Shown: positions 48,681-61,243, counted from the first letter of the stretch. The stretch is 64,000 bases of DNA from Mytilus galloprovincialis (GCF_965363235.1 NC_134841.1:38283440-38347439), one strand, 5' to 3'. Made by a program: numbers and translations. Notes: generated from the sequence alone by a model not told the origin.

Positions 48681-49214
48681 TGAGAAAGGATATCAGTCAG
48701 TTAAATCATAGGAAACATTCGTAAAATATCGATCAACAGAGAATCTAATTCTTACATGAAGTGATATTTCTCGTAATGTGATACGAAAAACTAATACTAA
48801 AATCTGCGTTAATTTGATTGGCGTATCCAGTATCATAAGACTATGTACATTCCGTCTATGACAACGGGCATTTGTGATTTCTTCAATAATATACAAAACA
48901 CTAACATTTTTCACCCGTCAATCTTTTGTTTTGTCAAAGTTTTACACGCTGAAGCGTACTAAAAGTCTTTAAATGCATGATGCCAAAGTTTGACATCAGA
49001 AAAGTACATATAACGCCATACTGACATGTGCAAAATGCAAGACCAACGATTCGCGTAATTTTCAATTTAACACAATGACTATAAGAGAAATAGGTTTAAA
49101 AACTTGTGAGAATTGGTTATCTCTTAATATCAACCCTCGAAAGCTCGTTTATTATCAAATAAAAAGTTAATATCAAGCAATATCCTCTTCTTACTCGTTA
49201 TGAAACCTATAAAT

Positions 49215-49430
49215 AAAAACAACAGTAGTATACCGTATACCGTAGTTCAAAAGTCATAAATCGATTGAGAAAAAAAAAAAAAAAACACATCCGAGTTACA
49301 AACAAAGACCGCGGGAAACACATCACCTACAAAAGGAAAACAATGGAACAACAAGAACACCGAAGTGCAGCAAAAACAAACGCTAACATACATAGAAACG
49401 AACTATTTGATAACAGCTGGCACGGGTATT
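49215..49430 (+). repeat. interspersed repeat family B
   Basis: AACAGTAGTATACCGTATACC, AAAAGTCATAAATCGATTGA, CATCCGAGTTACAAAC and AAACGAACTATTTGATAACA landmarks match the other family B copies. Confidence 0.6.
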
Positions 49431-49559
49431 GAGAGATAGAGATTTATCTAAACGGATAAAACAACAAAAAAAATTGCATGGTTTAAAATATCATGTTTGC
49501 AGATAAAAAGCGCATAATGCAAAAAATTCCATCTACATGCAATATACCTTTATGTCCCG

Positions 49560-50580
49560 TATTACAACCATAGAGGAGGTTTACGAAAAAGGCGTCAGTT
49601 GATTAGAGTACGTACAATCTTACTCTCTTCCATCTTGTTATAGTGTTAAAACATTTGACTTTTCTACTCTTTACACAAGTATTCCACATTCCAAATTAAA
49701 AGACAAATTGACAGAGTTGGTATTACTTTGCTTCATAAAAAAGAATGGCCAACGTAGATACAAGTATCTTGTTTTAGGGAGGGATAAATCCTACTTTGTT
49801 AAGGATCCTCTGATTCAAACAAAACATTCTCTGAAACTGATATTATCAAGATGCTTGATTTCTTGATTGACAACATATTTGTAACGCTCGGAGGACGTGT
49901 TTTTCAACAGACTGTCGGCATTCCAATGGGAACAAACTGTGCCCCTCTACTTGCCGACTTGTTTCTTTATTATTATTCGACTGAATTCATGCAGGAACTT
50001 CTTAGGAAGAAAGACAAGAAGATAGCAATATCCTTTAACTCTACTTTTCGCTATATAGATGATGTTCTTTCACTAAATAATTCAAAATTTGGTGACTATG
50101 TGGAACGCATTTATCCCATCGAACTAGAGATAAAGGATACTACAGATACAATTAAGTCGGCCTCATATCTTGACTTACATCTAGAAATTGACAATGAGGA
50201 TCGGTTGAAAACAAAACTTTACGAAAAAAGAGATGATTTCAGCTTTCCAAATGTGAACTTTCCATTTCTGAGTAGCGATATTCCAGCAGCACCTGCATAC
50301 TGAGTATATATCTCCCAATTGATACGATATTCCTGTACTTGCATTTCCTATCATGATTTTCTTGATAGAGGGTTGCTGCTCACAAGGAAGCTATTAATTA
50401 AATAAACCAAGAGTTCCAAATGGTGAAGTTGAAATCATCCCTTCGTAAATTTTACGGACGCCATTAAGAGTTGGTTGACCGTTATGGAATAACCGTTTCA
50501 CAAATGATATCGGCTATGTTCCTTACGTCGTAACTATAATCCACTTCTCTTTCATAAATGTGACCTACCGAATAAGGCTA
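49560..50580 (+). pseudogene. Penelope-like element reverse transcriptase, broken
   Basis: Motif A FDFSTLYTSIPHSKLK lies at about 49657-49705. After a frameshift near 49823-49845 the 150-codon frame 49851-50303 carries motif B (QQTVGIPMGTNCAPLLADLF), motif C (FRYIDDVLSLN) and SYLDLHLEI. The frame ends at a TGA in ...IPAAPAY, after which recognisable sequence continues with further stops and shifts to about 50580. The GIPMGTNCAPLLADLF form is characteristic of Penelope-like elements. No intact GIY-YIG endonuclease is visible. It is non-functional as it stands. Confidence 0.8.
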
Positions 50581-50594
50581 TTTATCGGATTTGT

Positions 50595-51097
50595 TATCAC
50601 ATAAGCAACACGACGGGTGCCACATGTAGAGCAGGATCTGCTTACCCTTCCGGAGCACCTGAGATCAACCCTAGTATTGGTGGGGTTTTTGTTGTTTATT
50701 CTTTAGTTTTCTATGTTGTGTCATGTGTACTATTGTTTGTCTGTTTGTCTTTTTCATTTTTAGCCATGGCGTTCTCAGTTTATTTTAGATTTATGAGTTT
50801 GACTGTCCCTTTGGTATCTTTCGTCCCTCTTTTTTGACTAACGAGAGCTACATTTAGATATCACATAAGCAACACGACGGGTGCCACATGTGGAGCAGGA
50901 TCAGCTTACCCTTCCGGAGCACCTGAGATCAACCCTAGTTTTGGTGGGGTTCGTGTTGTTTATTCTTTAGTTTTCTATGTTGTGTCATGTGTACTATTGT
51001 TTGTTTGTTTGTCTTTTTCATTTTTAGCCATGGCGTTGTCAGTTTGTTTTAGATTTATGAGTTTGACTGTCCCTTTGGTATCTTTCGTCCCTCTTTT
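50595..51097 (+). repeat. tandemly duplicated 3' tail of the Penelope-like element
   Basis: Two copies of about 240 bp, 264 bp apart (50595-50834 and 50859-51097), nearly identical. Both start TATCACATAAGCAACACGACG and include CTTACCCTTCCGGAGCACCTG and TTTGGTATCTTTCGTCCCTC. They follow the broken reverse transcriptase directly. A decayed copy of the same tail is at 28440-28570. Confidence 0.75.
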
Positions 51098-51359
51098 AGA
51101 TATATAATATATGACCTCATGTCCCAGAAGTATGAATTCGAATCTCTCCGAGGGAAGAACACACACCTAACAATATAATAATTATTAATATAAGTTTATA
51201 TGATATTCATTTTTAAATGTAATGATGTAAGTTTGTAATAACTCTCAGTTCATGCCGCAGTTAGTAATGGACACAGCTAGCTTGCCAAAAAAAAAAAATA
51301 CAAGTTTTCCATTATTTGACCACGAACAATAATATTTAGGTGAAAACTGTAGCCTGAGA

Positions 51360-51445
51360 GATACACAAATACCAAACTGCGAGGAAAATCCAAAATGGAA
51401 AGTCCTTTCTAAAAATGTGGAATCAAAAGTGGAAACACATCTAAC
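51360..51445 (+). repeat. family A fragment
   Basis: ACCAAACTGCGAGGAAAATCC, ATGGAAAGTCC and GGAAACACATCTAACGAA correspond to the first part of family A. The surrounding 51100-52000 shows no gene. Confidence 0.45.
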
Positions 51446-52009
51446 GAAAGAAAACAAAAACTGCAGTTGAATTGATTGGGATGTGTAAAATGAAAGAAAA
51501 AAAAAACGTAACCAATCACAATACACCTAATCGCTATTTATTGCATTCCAGATAAGTTCTAAAATTACACAACTTTTTCATCCAGTCGAAGCGATCTGGA
51601 ACCCTGTTTAAACAATGCACCATGCATGATACTGTTCAATGAGACCTGTTTAAACTACCATAAATACTTCAAACAAAATATTTTTTTACTTCAATTTTAA
51701 TTTCGAAAAAGTGGATCATCATCTATCAAAGTTTACTAATGGTCGCTTTCTAAAGTTTTTCCTCCCTCAGCTCACTACAGATGAACTCTATTTTCGGAGG
51801 CCTGATCCTAACAGGAAGTTGCATAAATGACAGTTTTCCCGGATTGGACTAAATAGCGATAAGATGTATGCAAAGTAAAATGCCATTGTTGTTTTCCAAA
51901 AGAAGCTTTTTTAAGAAAAGTATTTATCCCAACTGTTCTTGAATAACCCTGTTCACAACGAACCCACGACACATCTATGCAGCGCCACGACATGAAATTT
52001 AGTCAAATC

Positions 52010-52260
52010 GCGGGTCATCTGTGATCGTCGTACGACAGGTCGCACAACACTCGCATGATATTTTGTGCATCGTAGTGGGACGAAAATTGGACATGCACCT
52101 TTTTTTCTCTACGATTTTTTTGTCGTGTCATTGTTTTGTGGCCGTCGCGAGAGTGTCTTACCACACTCATGCGAGTGTCGTGCGATAAACACATTGTCGT
52201 GGGTACCAACATAAACTATTTTGATAAAACAATCGCACGACTGTCGTACGACAAACTCAA
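52010..52260. repeat. cluster of TCGTACGAC / GTCGTGCGA words
   Basis: GATCGTCGTACGACAGGTCG, CACAACACTCGCATGAT, CACTCATGCGAGTGTCGTGCG and CGCACGACTGTCGTACGACAA occur in both orientations within 250 bp. This makes several overlapping imperfect palindromes, probably a small foldback element. The borders are not defined. Confidence 0.45.
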
Positions 52261-52355
52261 AGTAGTCAACACTTCGGTGTTAACATAAATATCAATTATA
52301 TGGTAATTTTTATAAATTTCCTTTTACAAAACTTTGAATTTTTCGCAAAACTAAA

Positions 52356-52905
52356 CTATTTGTCCAAATTGTTCTTTAAAATAACATTTTCGTTCTTTAC
52401 GGTATCCAATTTAGAATTTTCACACTTCAGCACAGCGATTTTTTTTAGGGAGTTTCGTTGAGACGCTTTTAATTTGTTTATGTGCTGTTTGGCGGATTCG
52501 TCTTGTATGGAGCATGTAAAAGAAGAGATTGCATTGTCTTCAAGTTCTTGAAATGGAAATTGAGACATTTGTTTCTTCTCAATAAACTTCCGCATTCGGT
52601 CGTTGTCGTTTTGGATTTTGGAATTCGACTTCTTCTTCAGTTTTCGGATTTCACATGACAAAACGTGAAAATTGCACATACGGGCAAAATGTCCATGATG
52701 TCTGCACTTGTAAAAATAAGCGTTAACTGCATAACACCGATGGTATGTGAAAACGTTCAATGTCTTACCGCAATATTTGCACAGAAAGTCCTAACAGGTA
52801 TCGGCTTTTCTCGTCGGAAACGGATGTCCATTTCTGCAAAGCTGGTAATTCAAGGATCCTTTCATATTGTTGCTTCTGAAGGTATTCATATGCTAGTTTG
52901 GGGGA
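52356..52905 (-). pseudogene. broken ORF with zinc-finger-like cysteines and coiled coil
   Basis: The minus frame from 52760 (134 codons) contains YKCRHHGHFARMC, like a CCHC knuckle lacking its first Cys. It is followed by a Lys/Asn/Gln-rich, coiled-coil-prone stretch (IRKLKKKSNSKIQNDN, QHINKLKASQRN). In the same frame just upstream is FLCKYCGKTLNVFTYHRC, a C-x2-C...H-x2-C pattern. Further upstream the frame changes (LAYEYLQKQQYERILELPAL ... SRYLLGL) with a join near 52789. Alternatively ATTGCG|GTAAGA there is a splice donor. Gag-like or a nuclear protein; unidentified. Confidence 0.4.
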
Positions 52906-52977
52906 GCTAGCTCAAGATCGTGCCGTGGGTACCTCAACCAATATATAACCGGGAGACGGGATACAAATACTACAAAT

Positions 52978-53285
52978 AAAGGCAACAGTAGTATTCCGCT
53001 GTTTAAAACTCATAAATCCATGGAAAAAAAAACAAAATCGGGGAAACAAACTAAAACTGAGGGAAACGCATTAAATATAAGAGGAGAACAACAACACAAC
53101 ATTAAAATGTAACACACACAGAAACGGACTAAGCATTAGACAAAATCCTATAACATCAAAACCATATACTAGTACATGAATTTGGGATAGATAAGTACCG
53201 TGACACGTCTTACAGTAATGTGAATTCACACTAAAAAATAAGAGAAAACAAACGACACAACGGAAACACAACGTTAAGCTTTATT
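52978..53285 (+). repeat. interspersed repeat family B
   Basis: GGCAACAGTAGTATTCCGCTG, AAACTCATAAATCCATGG, AACTAAAACTGAGGGAAACG and ACATTAAAATGTAACACACAC match the copy at 32990, with which it is nearly collinear. Confidence 0.6.
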
Positions 53286-54600
53286 AGCAAGGTCCGAACA
53301 GTACCAGACCTAAGACCTAAACTGACTACAAAATAAAATACAGAAGCATATATAAAAAATAGTATCTAAAGGAAAGGATTAGTGTCATCTTCAAAGTGAT
53401 TTCAACTACTACAAACATATATTTAACAAAATAATTAATTCGACAAAAAGCAATGTAAAAGGTTTGATAAACGGATTAATAATTTGTCACTATAGCACTT
53501 AAAATTGCGCGGATTGGTTCCAAAATCCACGTTTGCACGAATTTTACCTGTTAAAAAGATACTACATTTGTATGGATTTATACAAAAATATATGAAAAAT
53601 AAATCCATAACTTTGTATAAAAAATATACTTAATATTGTTTAAATAAACTAAAATTTGAACAAATTAACTAAAAAATAGAAAAGAATTAATTAATTAACA
53701 AATATGCCGACTATTTAGTAGAAAATTACGTTACCAGCAGCTCAAAATTTCCATCAACAATGTGGACGGCTGTGCCAAATGAAGAAAGAAAACGTACCAA
53801 CATTACAAATGACCAAAGTCTTTTCATAGCCATTACAATAAACAGTTTTATTCAACTCATCCAGCCATCTACACTTTCTTCGTTGAGATTATTATATAAG
53901 TTCAGGCGACTACTTACATTAAAATTTGCGACAACGACAACCAGGCCCTTGTAAAACGCACAGACAAAAGAGATAATGCTGTTTACCGTTCAACAATTTC
54001 TAAAATTTCAAAATTGTGAAATTTCCAGATCTCAAATCGCTAGAAAATAAGTACCAGGCAAGAACTGAACTATAGATAATTCCTGTATATTGATCATCCG
54101 CATGTTTATTGCGTTTTATTCATGACTATATACTTTGAACATTCTTTTCCATGATAGCCGCTGTATTTTATCCAAAACGTTTCTTTTACATATAAATGTA
54201 GTGCTTTTTAATGTTTATATAAATAAACAAAGACTTGTCTTACATAAGTTTACCAATAAGATGTGGTATGATAGCCAATTGATATTCAAAACAATAATCG
54301 AAAAACAAATTACATGTAAAAAAAAACCAGACAAACTACAGGTAAAATCGCGCAAACGTAATACCATTTCTCCGCGTAAATGTAATGCGTGTCATTTTAA
54401 ATTCAGTGCAAAGGTAGGTCGCCCCTTAAAATAAATTGTCTGAATTTGATTTATTTCTAATCGCAAATAGTCCAAATCTTCCTGGTTATACAGATGCTAA
54501 ATAAATATCATGTCCACAATTATATTTATTTGTTTATACAATATTCCTAATTAAAATATTAAAATGTATCTAGTTTAGATGAAAAGTTAATTAAAAGAAT
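53286..54600. other. intergenic, no gene recognised
   Basis: Very AT-rich. The + frames at 53760-53954 and 54135-54434 show no domain, splice support or codon bias and are not called. Confidence 0.45.
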
Positions 54601-54627
54601 TTCACTTTCTTTGCTAAAAGATCTTCA

Positions 54628-56623
54628 TCATAATTTATTTCGAATTTCGTTTATCATTACTTCTGCATATTTCTTGCATTGTACTGGAGTTATATCTATA
54701 TTTAAAAGTAGCATATCATCTTTCAATGAAGTGCGAAGTTGTTCTAATTCAACTACCTTGTTAAAGTATGCTATTGCAGTTCGGAAGTTTCCAAGTATAT
54801 GGTGAGCTTGTCCCATGAAAATATTCCAATCAAGAATGTAGGAATCGCAGTCCACATAGTTTTTAAGTTCATATAGATCGTGTAAAGCATATGAAACACC
54901 GGATTGGTCATGAAGATAGCATAAACATAGGAAACGTAAAAACATTCCGTAACATAATCGGTGATTTACAAACTAAAATTCTCATTTGAATTTCCGTCTG
55001 CAGTTCGAGTGGATAAATGCATGATAGAATAGAAAACTTGACATAGTCTGTAAGATGTTGTTTACACACATGAAAAGCATTCATTACACCATGTTCTATT
55101 GCTTCGTGTTTAATGTTACTGAGGGTACTATTTAAATCATCATTCATAAAGTTGAATGATAATATTTTATTTTGATGACATTTACTCAATACTAACACCG
55201 TTAAATATAAAGATAGTCTATACTATTTCATACAGTAAAAATATGTCGTCAGATGTAGCCAACCAGATAATGCATTACTTTGCGTTCCAATCATGAAATA
55301 TGGCAAATAATGTTTATGTCTTTTATACTGATTTTTATTTGTGATTTCCAATATGACTGTATTCCGAAAACTGATATTCTTACACATTATCGATGCTAAT
55401 GTTGAGTACATGAATCGGTGCGATTTAAGTTTGTGTTTATTTAACTGTCTTAGTAGTTTATCTAAATCAATTAAATGATCGCTTTTGAAGAATCCATTTG
55501 ATGATTTATTCCTTAGCTGGCTATTGATATGATCCATCTTAGAAATGGTTAAAACATTCCAATCGAAATAGTTTGAATGAAAAAACTTCAACATTGTGTT
55601 TGACTTATAGAAAAAATAAATGCCTCTATTATAGAGTTCAGTTAAAATATGAACAATATTTGATAACTGGACTACATCAAATCTGTTTCTAATTATATTC
55701 ATTTCGCATATAAAATAATTAGGAAGATTTTCAAATTTCAAGAAGAAAAGTAATCTTTTCATTACATGCCGAAAACAAGAAATCATATTTTCTGATCTCC
55801 AAATGTGTACAGGAAGTTCTTCAGATGCCCAGAATACTGCTGTCTTCATGAAATAAGAGCACATCAAATACTGGCAGTTTTTGTTCAAATTAATTACGTC
55901 AGTTAGTAGTATTTTCATTTATGCATAACACAAGAATTGTGTGTGAGAAAAGGAATAGATAAGCTGTTTCTCTGCAATACAGAAAGAAACTCGCCATTCA
56001 ATATCCTCGTTTTGTGAACCTTTACAGCCGATAGGTACAAGCATAACACCAACCTTAATTATATCATTAATCATCTCCGGTGAAGGCCATGTACGATTTC
56101 TCTTCACCCAGGGATAAGCTTGTTGAATCCACGACCTACATCTTAAGCAAAAGGCATTATCCAAAAATCCACCTGTATCCGCAATACAAGGACCATACAA
56201 TGCCCTGTATTGGGAAAATGAGTAAAAAAACTCTTTCAGGAGTTTGTTTGATAGCAATCGTCTGTTATTGTCATGCTCTATACACCATTCACGAACAAAA
56301 TCAAACTTGATAATATGTGGTTCATGTATTAAACGGACAAAACCTGGTACTGTGTCTTCTGTCGATATGACAAAGCAGTCGATAAGCATATTATTTGGTG
56401 GATGTTCATATACATGAACACATTTGAGATGCCACATTATATCGATATCACTTTTCGTAAAATCTAGACCTTCAGCTTTACTACCACTAGGGATTAGTAC
56501 ATTATAATCCTCAAGATACTCTGTTAGCGTATAACACAGTCTCCTGGTTTTAACATCATTTTGATTGCCTAGTTTGGAACACAAATAATTGTACATAACA
56601 ACTGACATATTTCCATCACCCAT
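54628..56623 (-). pseudogene. Mab-21 / cGAS-like receptor-type gene, disrupted
   Basis: Reads from ATG at 56623. Residues 46-63 hold the nucleotidyltransferase-fold motif SGSKAEGL...SDIDIM (GS at 47-48, acidic D59 and D61). A WRVSFCIAEKQLIYSFSHTQ segment typical of the Mab-21 C-terminal lobe precedes an in-frame TAA at 55919. The next codon continues in the same frame (MKILLTDVI...) to a TAG at 55223. The frame resumes (YRLSLYLTMLVLSK...) and shifts near 54945 into a C-terminal part with a TPR-like GQAHHILGNFRTAIAYF helix pair, ending at 54628. Family members sense nucleic acid and make cyclic dinucleotides, or have lost activity. No third catalytic Asp could be assigned. A TTTTAG acceptor sits 7 nt before the ATG, so a 5' exon is likely. 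Confidence 0.8.
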
Positions 56624-56639
56624 CTTTAGCCTAAAATTA

Positions 56640-58029
56640 TAAAATAAATGAACAAATCAAATTCTATCAAATAGTATTATAAGCTTTTCAAATATGTTAA
56701 CTTTTTACAAGAAAGTATAGTAGTCAACTGAAATCTGAGGATATGGTGTTGTTTCATTCCGCAATATATAGGTTATATGTAGCTATTTTGGTTATTACGT
56801 TGATCTACTACACAAATTGCATGAACAATTTTGGCTTCATACTGAGCAGCAATCTAGATATTGATATAATATGATACTTCATAGAAATTTTATCTGTAAC
56901 ATAATAACATTTACTCCTTGTTACATAGACAATATTAGGTCAATGAAAGAAACATAAAAGCTATTTTGTATGAGGCTGAGAAACTGGGGAAGGGCGAAGT
57001 TCTACCGAGCGCTTCCCCAGTTTTTCGCCGAGTACAAAAAAGTTTATATTTTTACTACACTGACCTAATATTGTTTTTATACTGTAACTTAAACTTATAG
57101 CCTTTTTAATCGTAACACAAATGTCAAACTTATTTTCATCCCTTTATGAACCTTTGATTGTGGAGAAAGCGTTCCATGTTGAAATTGACATATTACAAAA
57201 TACAGCTATGTTACCATATTTAGGAAATAAACACAACTAGTTGCAGTATAAAATACAATCTCAAATTCAAAGGGTGTTACATGAAGCTGTGTTTGTTATA
57301 ATTTGACTATCATCAATTATTTTGTTGTATGCTCATTGAATTATATAAGATATAAAGCCTCATATATGAGTTGCCGCTGATATTTTATAATGTATTATCA
57401 AATATTTCCATGTTCTTTATTATTTTATTTTTTTGTTATTGAAATCGTTCAACTTATTATTTACAGCCTTGATTATTTGAATTTCAATAATACACGAACG
57501 ATATTGCAACAGGGAAGTAGATATTCCACCATTTGAAGAAAATAAAAAATAGTTATCGGGTGAATCAAGTTTGATTGTGCTACTAAATTAGATACCACGA
57601 AATAATTTAAAACATAAAACATAATTGGGAACGAAATAACATGATAAAAACGGTATTATGAAATATCAGAAATCAACTGATCCCCTAAAACACGGATGGT
57701 CCACTATGGTTTATGTTAGTTTTGACCGTTGTCAATATAAAACTAAATTACAATATTTGCCACGTCGCAACTAAATATATATCAGGTGTAACTGTCTCCT
57801 ATGTCCAGTAATCGAAACGCTGAATTCGCTTATTAAAAAGATCTTCAAAATTATTACATATGGCTTAATATTTTGTATGTTTGAATGGGATTTTAAATTA
57901 ATAAGCATATTCACCTGCGGAAAAAGTATATTCACCGCGCAAAACAAACATAACACATTTTTTATCAACATTGTCTACATAGTATACTGAAAATCAAGGT
58001 TAACGGTGTAGAGAACTAAAGGGGCCAAT
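56640..58029. other. intergenic, no gene recognised outside the hairpin element
   Basis: Upstream side of the Mab-21-like gene. No upstream coding exon or TATA box could be assigned with confidence. AT-rich throughout apart from the foldback at 56930-57074. Confidence 0.4.
56930..57074. mobile_element. 145-bp hairpin MITE-like element
   Basis: Terminal inverted repeat ACAATATTAGGTCA...TGACCTAATATTGT. The inner arms AAACTGGGGAAGGGCG and CGCTTCCCCAGTTTTTCG form a GC-rich stem around TTCTACCGAG. Non-coding. Confidence 0.7.
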
Positions 58030-58320
58030 ACATTCGCTCTGATTTTTCAAATTCCAATCTTTCATTTGCACTATAAGGTAATATTTCATTTGCACCATAA
58101 GGTAATATTTGATTTTCGAAAGAAAATTAAAAACTAAATTTGCGCCATTTTACAGGTAGCATAAAACGGACAATTTTAAATATTTTTTTTTTAAATTTTA
58201 TGCATTTGCTCTGATTTTTTACAAAATCCAATATTTCATTTGCGCAAAAAAATAAAAAGATGAATTTGCGCCATTTTACATGTATCATATAACGGAAAAT
58301 TTTAAATATTTTTTTTTAAT
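58030..58320 (+). repeat. tandem duplication, ~165-bp unit
   Basis: GCTCTGATTTTTCAAATTCCA and GCTCTGATTTTTTACAAAATCC start the two units. Both contain TTTGCGCCATTTTACA(G/T)GTA and AACGGA(C/A)AATTTTAAATATTTTT. A partial internal duplication (TTTCATTTGCACTATAAGGTAATA) is in the first unit. 58385-58520 is a separate repeat trace (CCCATTTCCATTTTCAATTTTATT). Confidence 0.6.
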
Positions 58321-58529
58321 TTTAGATAATTTTCATGTTTCGAAGTTAAGTGTGACATTTGATTTAAATAAACTAATAACCTTTTTTTGTTAAGGAAACG
58401 GTTGGAGACAGCCTCCGATTGCGAAATTTTCTCTCTGTGTTGAAGACCCATTTTGGCCTTGGACTGCCTTTTATTGGGTTGTTCTCTCTGTAACACATTT
58501 CCCATTTCCATTTTCAATTTTATTCCGGT

Positions 58530-59260
58530 ATTGTCAATAAGATTTTTTTAACGTTATACACCATAGGTGGATCACGGGGGAACTGGTATGTCCGACAACC
58601 GCCCCTTTTCATGGGAAAAATTATATTGGGAATCACTGAAGCATGTCTGTAGCGGGCCCTCTTTTCTAATAAATATATTCTATTTATATTTCCTTTACCT
58701 GTATTCAATACCTTTAATATTGGAATGAAATGGGTTTTTATTTTTTTTGGCGCAAATTGTGATGTCGTAAATTTGTTGGTGCTAATGAAATGCTAATTTA
58801 TGGAAAAGCAGAGCACCGAAATATGGTCACCATATGACATAATGCTCCATATTTTATTCATGTTTTAGTGTCACGCAAATTGTCCTTTATATCATGTTGC
58901 TACCCTTGGTTGTGCTCTGAGAGAAATATATTACCTATTACATTTACGGTATTCACTTTTTTCCTGTCTTAGTTCTTAAAGTAAATTCTTTTTGAATATA
59001 TACAAACTTTGGAATTTAAAGAACGCACCGTGTTAAATTCGAATTTATGCCGACAAATTGTTAAAAAGACGTATTAATCGGGCATACGCAATTTGAATTT
59101 TCTGGCATGTTGAATCCTATTGAAAATGCTGTTACCAACATTGGTGCTGTGAAAATTAGTGAAGGACACACATTTCTGCCCTATGAATATATTTCTCTAA
59201 TCCGATATTAAATCCTATGCGGAGGAGGGGTATGTTTGATTGTAAGTAGGATATATAAAT
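58530..59260. other. intergenic, no gene recognised
   Basis: Includes a modestly GC-richer stretch at 58560-58660 without coding support. Nothing else is identified. Confidence 0.4.
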
Positions 59261-59269
59261 ACGAAGTAA

Positions 59270-59610
59270 CAGACAGTCGAAATAGACACGACACTTCATA
59301 AGCCTCATATGAGTATCGTGCTCTCTGTAAGTAACTATTTCTCACGCTAACTTTCTCAGTGGTTAATTTACCTCTTACAAAATATCTCTATCAACCATGC
59401 TTTTATTTTCCTAGTTGCATTCCAATTTAGTCCGCTAATTAGTATTTGGCATAACTTTTTGAAAATTTTGGTCCTCAATGCTCTTCAACTTTGTACTTCT
59501 TTGGCTTTATAACTATTTTGATCTGAGCATTTTGATGAGTCTTATGTAGACGAAACGCGCGTCTGGCGTATTAAATTAAACGACTAATACCTTTGATAAC
59601 TTTTAACATC
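59270..59610 (-). repeat. interspersed repeat family D, inverted long copy
   Basis: Ends with GATGAGTCTTATGTAGACG, AAACGCGCGTCTGGCGTATT and ACGACTAATACCTTTGATAAC. The reverse complement of the core matches 16713-16760 and the dimer at the right edge of the window. Confidence 0.55.
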
Positions 59611-60144
59611 ACCTTTTTTTATTTTGTAAGGTGTTTATTTGTTTGTTTCTTTAACATATCTATATATAAGTTACTGGACGTCAGACTAGAACATAATTAT
59701 TCATTTAAAAACGTACTTATATTATAAAGTGGGAGCATGAATAAGTATTGTGCTTTATTATTTATATATCCCAAGACACATATAGCGATATTATTAATAA
59801 GAAAATAGATATTGACAAACACAATAAAGGCAAACACATGGTTTCTAAAGATAACGAAGGTTTGAGTTTAAATACTTAACAGAGGGAAAAAAATACTCAA
59901 ATTACAAATTTAGAAATTTAGAAGTTCGAATTTCTTTCTTTTTAATATTGCAAATAACATTTACGTAACATGAGCGGCCAAAATATTAACTTTTATAACA
60001 ACCAGAACGTCCAAGTTAAGGGATGTTCAATAAAGTATATAGCATCATCCATGCGAGAGAGAAAAAACTCCAACTGAGTTTAGGATATTAGAATTCAAAC
60101 CATGGTTGATTGATATAGGGACTCTAGAAATATCAAGTAAAAAG

Positions 60145-60835
60145 TAAAATCACAAAAATACTTAACTCTGAGGAAAATTCAAAAAGAAAAGTCCCTAATC
60201 AAATGGCAAAATTAATAGCTCAAACACATCAAACGATGACTACTATCATACTCCTGACTGGTTTAAAGCTAGCTAAACCTCTCATTTGTATAACAGTGGC
60301 ATCAAATTCTATTATATTGACAACGTTATGTGAACAGAACAAACAAACAAAACTTTAAAATGTCAAACATTTGGGGTACAGCAGTCAACATTTTTTTATA
60401 ATCATAATCACTATAAAACAAACAAATATAAGACAAAGAAGCACAAAATGGTATATTAAAATGTTTTTCAATAGCACAATAACGGACTATATAAGTGCCG
60501 AGCCACGTCATATGTAATAAAGAAACACCGAAAGGCACATAGACATACATGTTGCACATGAGAAAGTTTTAAACAAGAAAGACAAGAATACGAGAATTAT
60601 CATAAACAATAACCAATGACGGGATGTACAAGTACTGAGTCACGTCTAATGGATATAAATAAAAACAGACTAAACGTAACAGAAATATTAATAAAGACAA
60701 AATAAAAGAATAGTATAACACGGTATTAAGATGATAAACCATGTCAGTATCCAGAATCAATGACCATCATGTATTATTTATGAAGTTGATACGGAATCTT
60801 TATCAACAAGGTTTTGGTACCGTTGGTATATTGCT
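60145..60835 (+). repeat. interspersed repeat family A, longest copy
   Basis: Begins AAAAGTAAAATCACAAAAATA; landmarks GAGGAAAATTCAAAAAGAAAA, GTCCCTAATCAAATGGCAAAA, CTCATTTGTATAACAGTGGC and GGGGTACAGCAGTCAAC follow. It continues to GAAGTTGATACGGAATC and AGGTTTTGGTACC, matching 22780-22990. Short minus-strand frames here are repeat sequence. 60836-61243 shows nothing further. Confidence 0.6.
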
Positions 60836-61243
60836 GCTAAGGTGGGGGAAATTGATAATTTTTAAATAAAATCGTCTCGTATGTCATAGATTTTTTTAAA
60901 ATTTGAATTGTACAATACTGCTTAAAATAGTTAAATAAGGATTCAAAAATCAAAACCATGACAATCTGTCCAGATGTTAGTTGCGACCAATTTAGAATAA
61001 GGAAGCTATCAAGTTTTTTCTGGAAAATATTTACCTGGTCCGTAATATTTTATTCCTGTTGTTAATCATAATAAAATCTTCTTTTATTTGACAGTTTGAA
61101 TGCCTTTTCAGTTTGAAATTACAACTCGTTACCGAAAATGTTATATGATTCCTAATGCTTCGGACGAGAAACATAAATTATCATTTTAGATACAAACATT
61201 TAGTATTGAACCAAAAACAATGACCTCTTACTTTCCTTACAAT

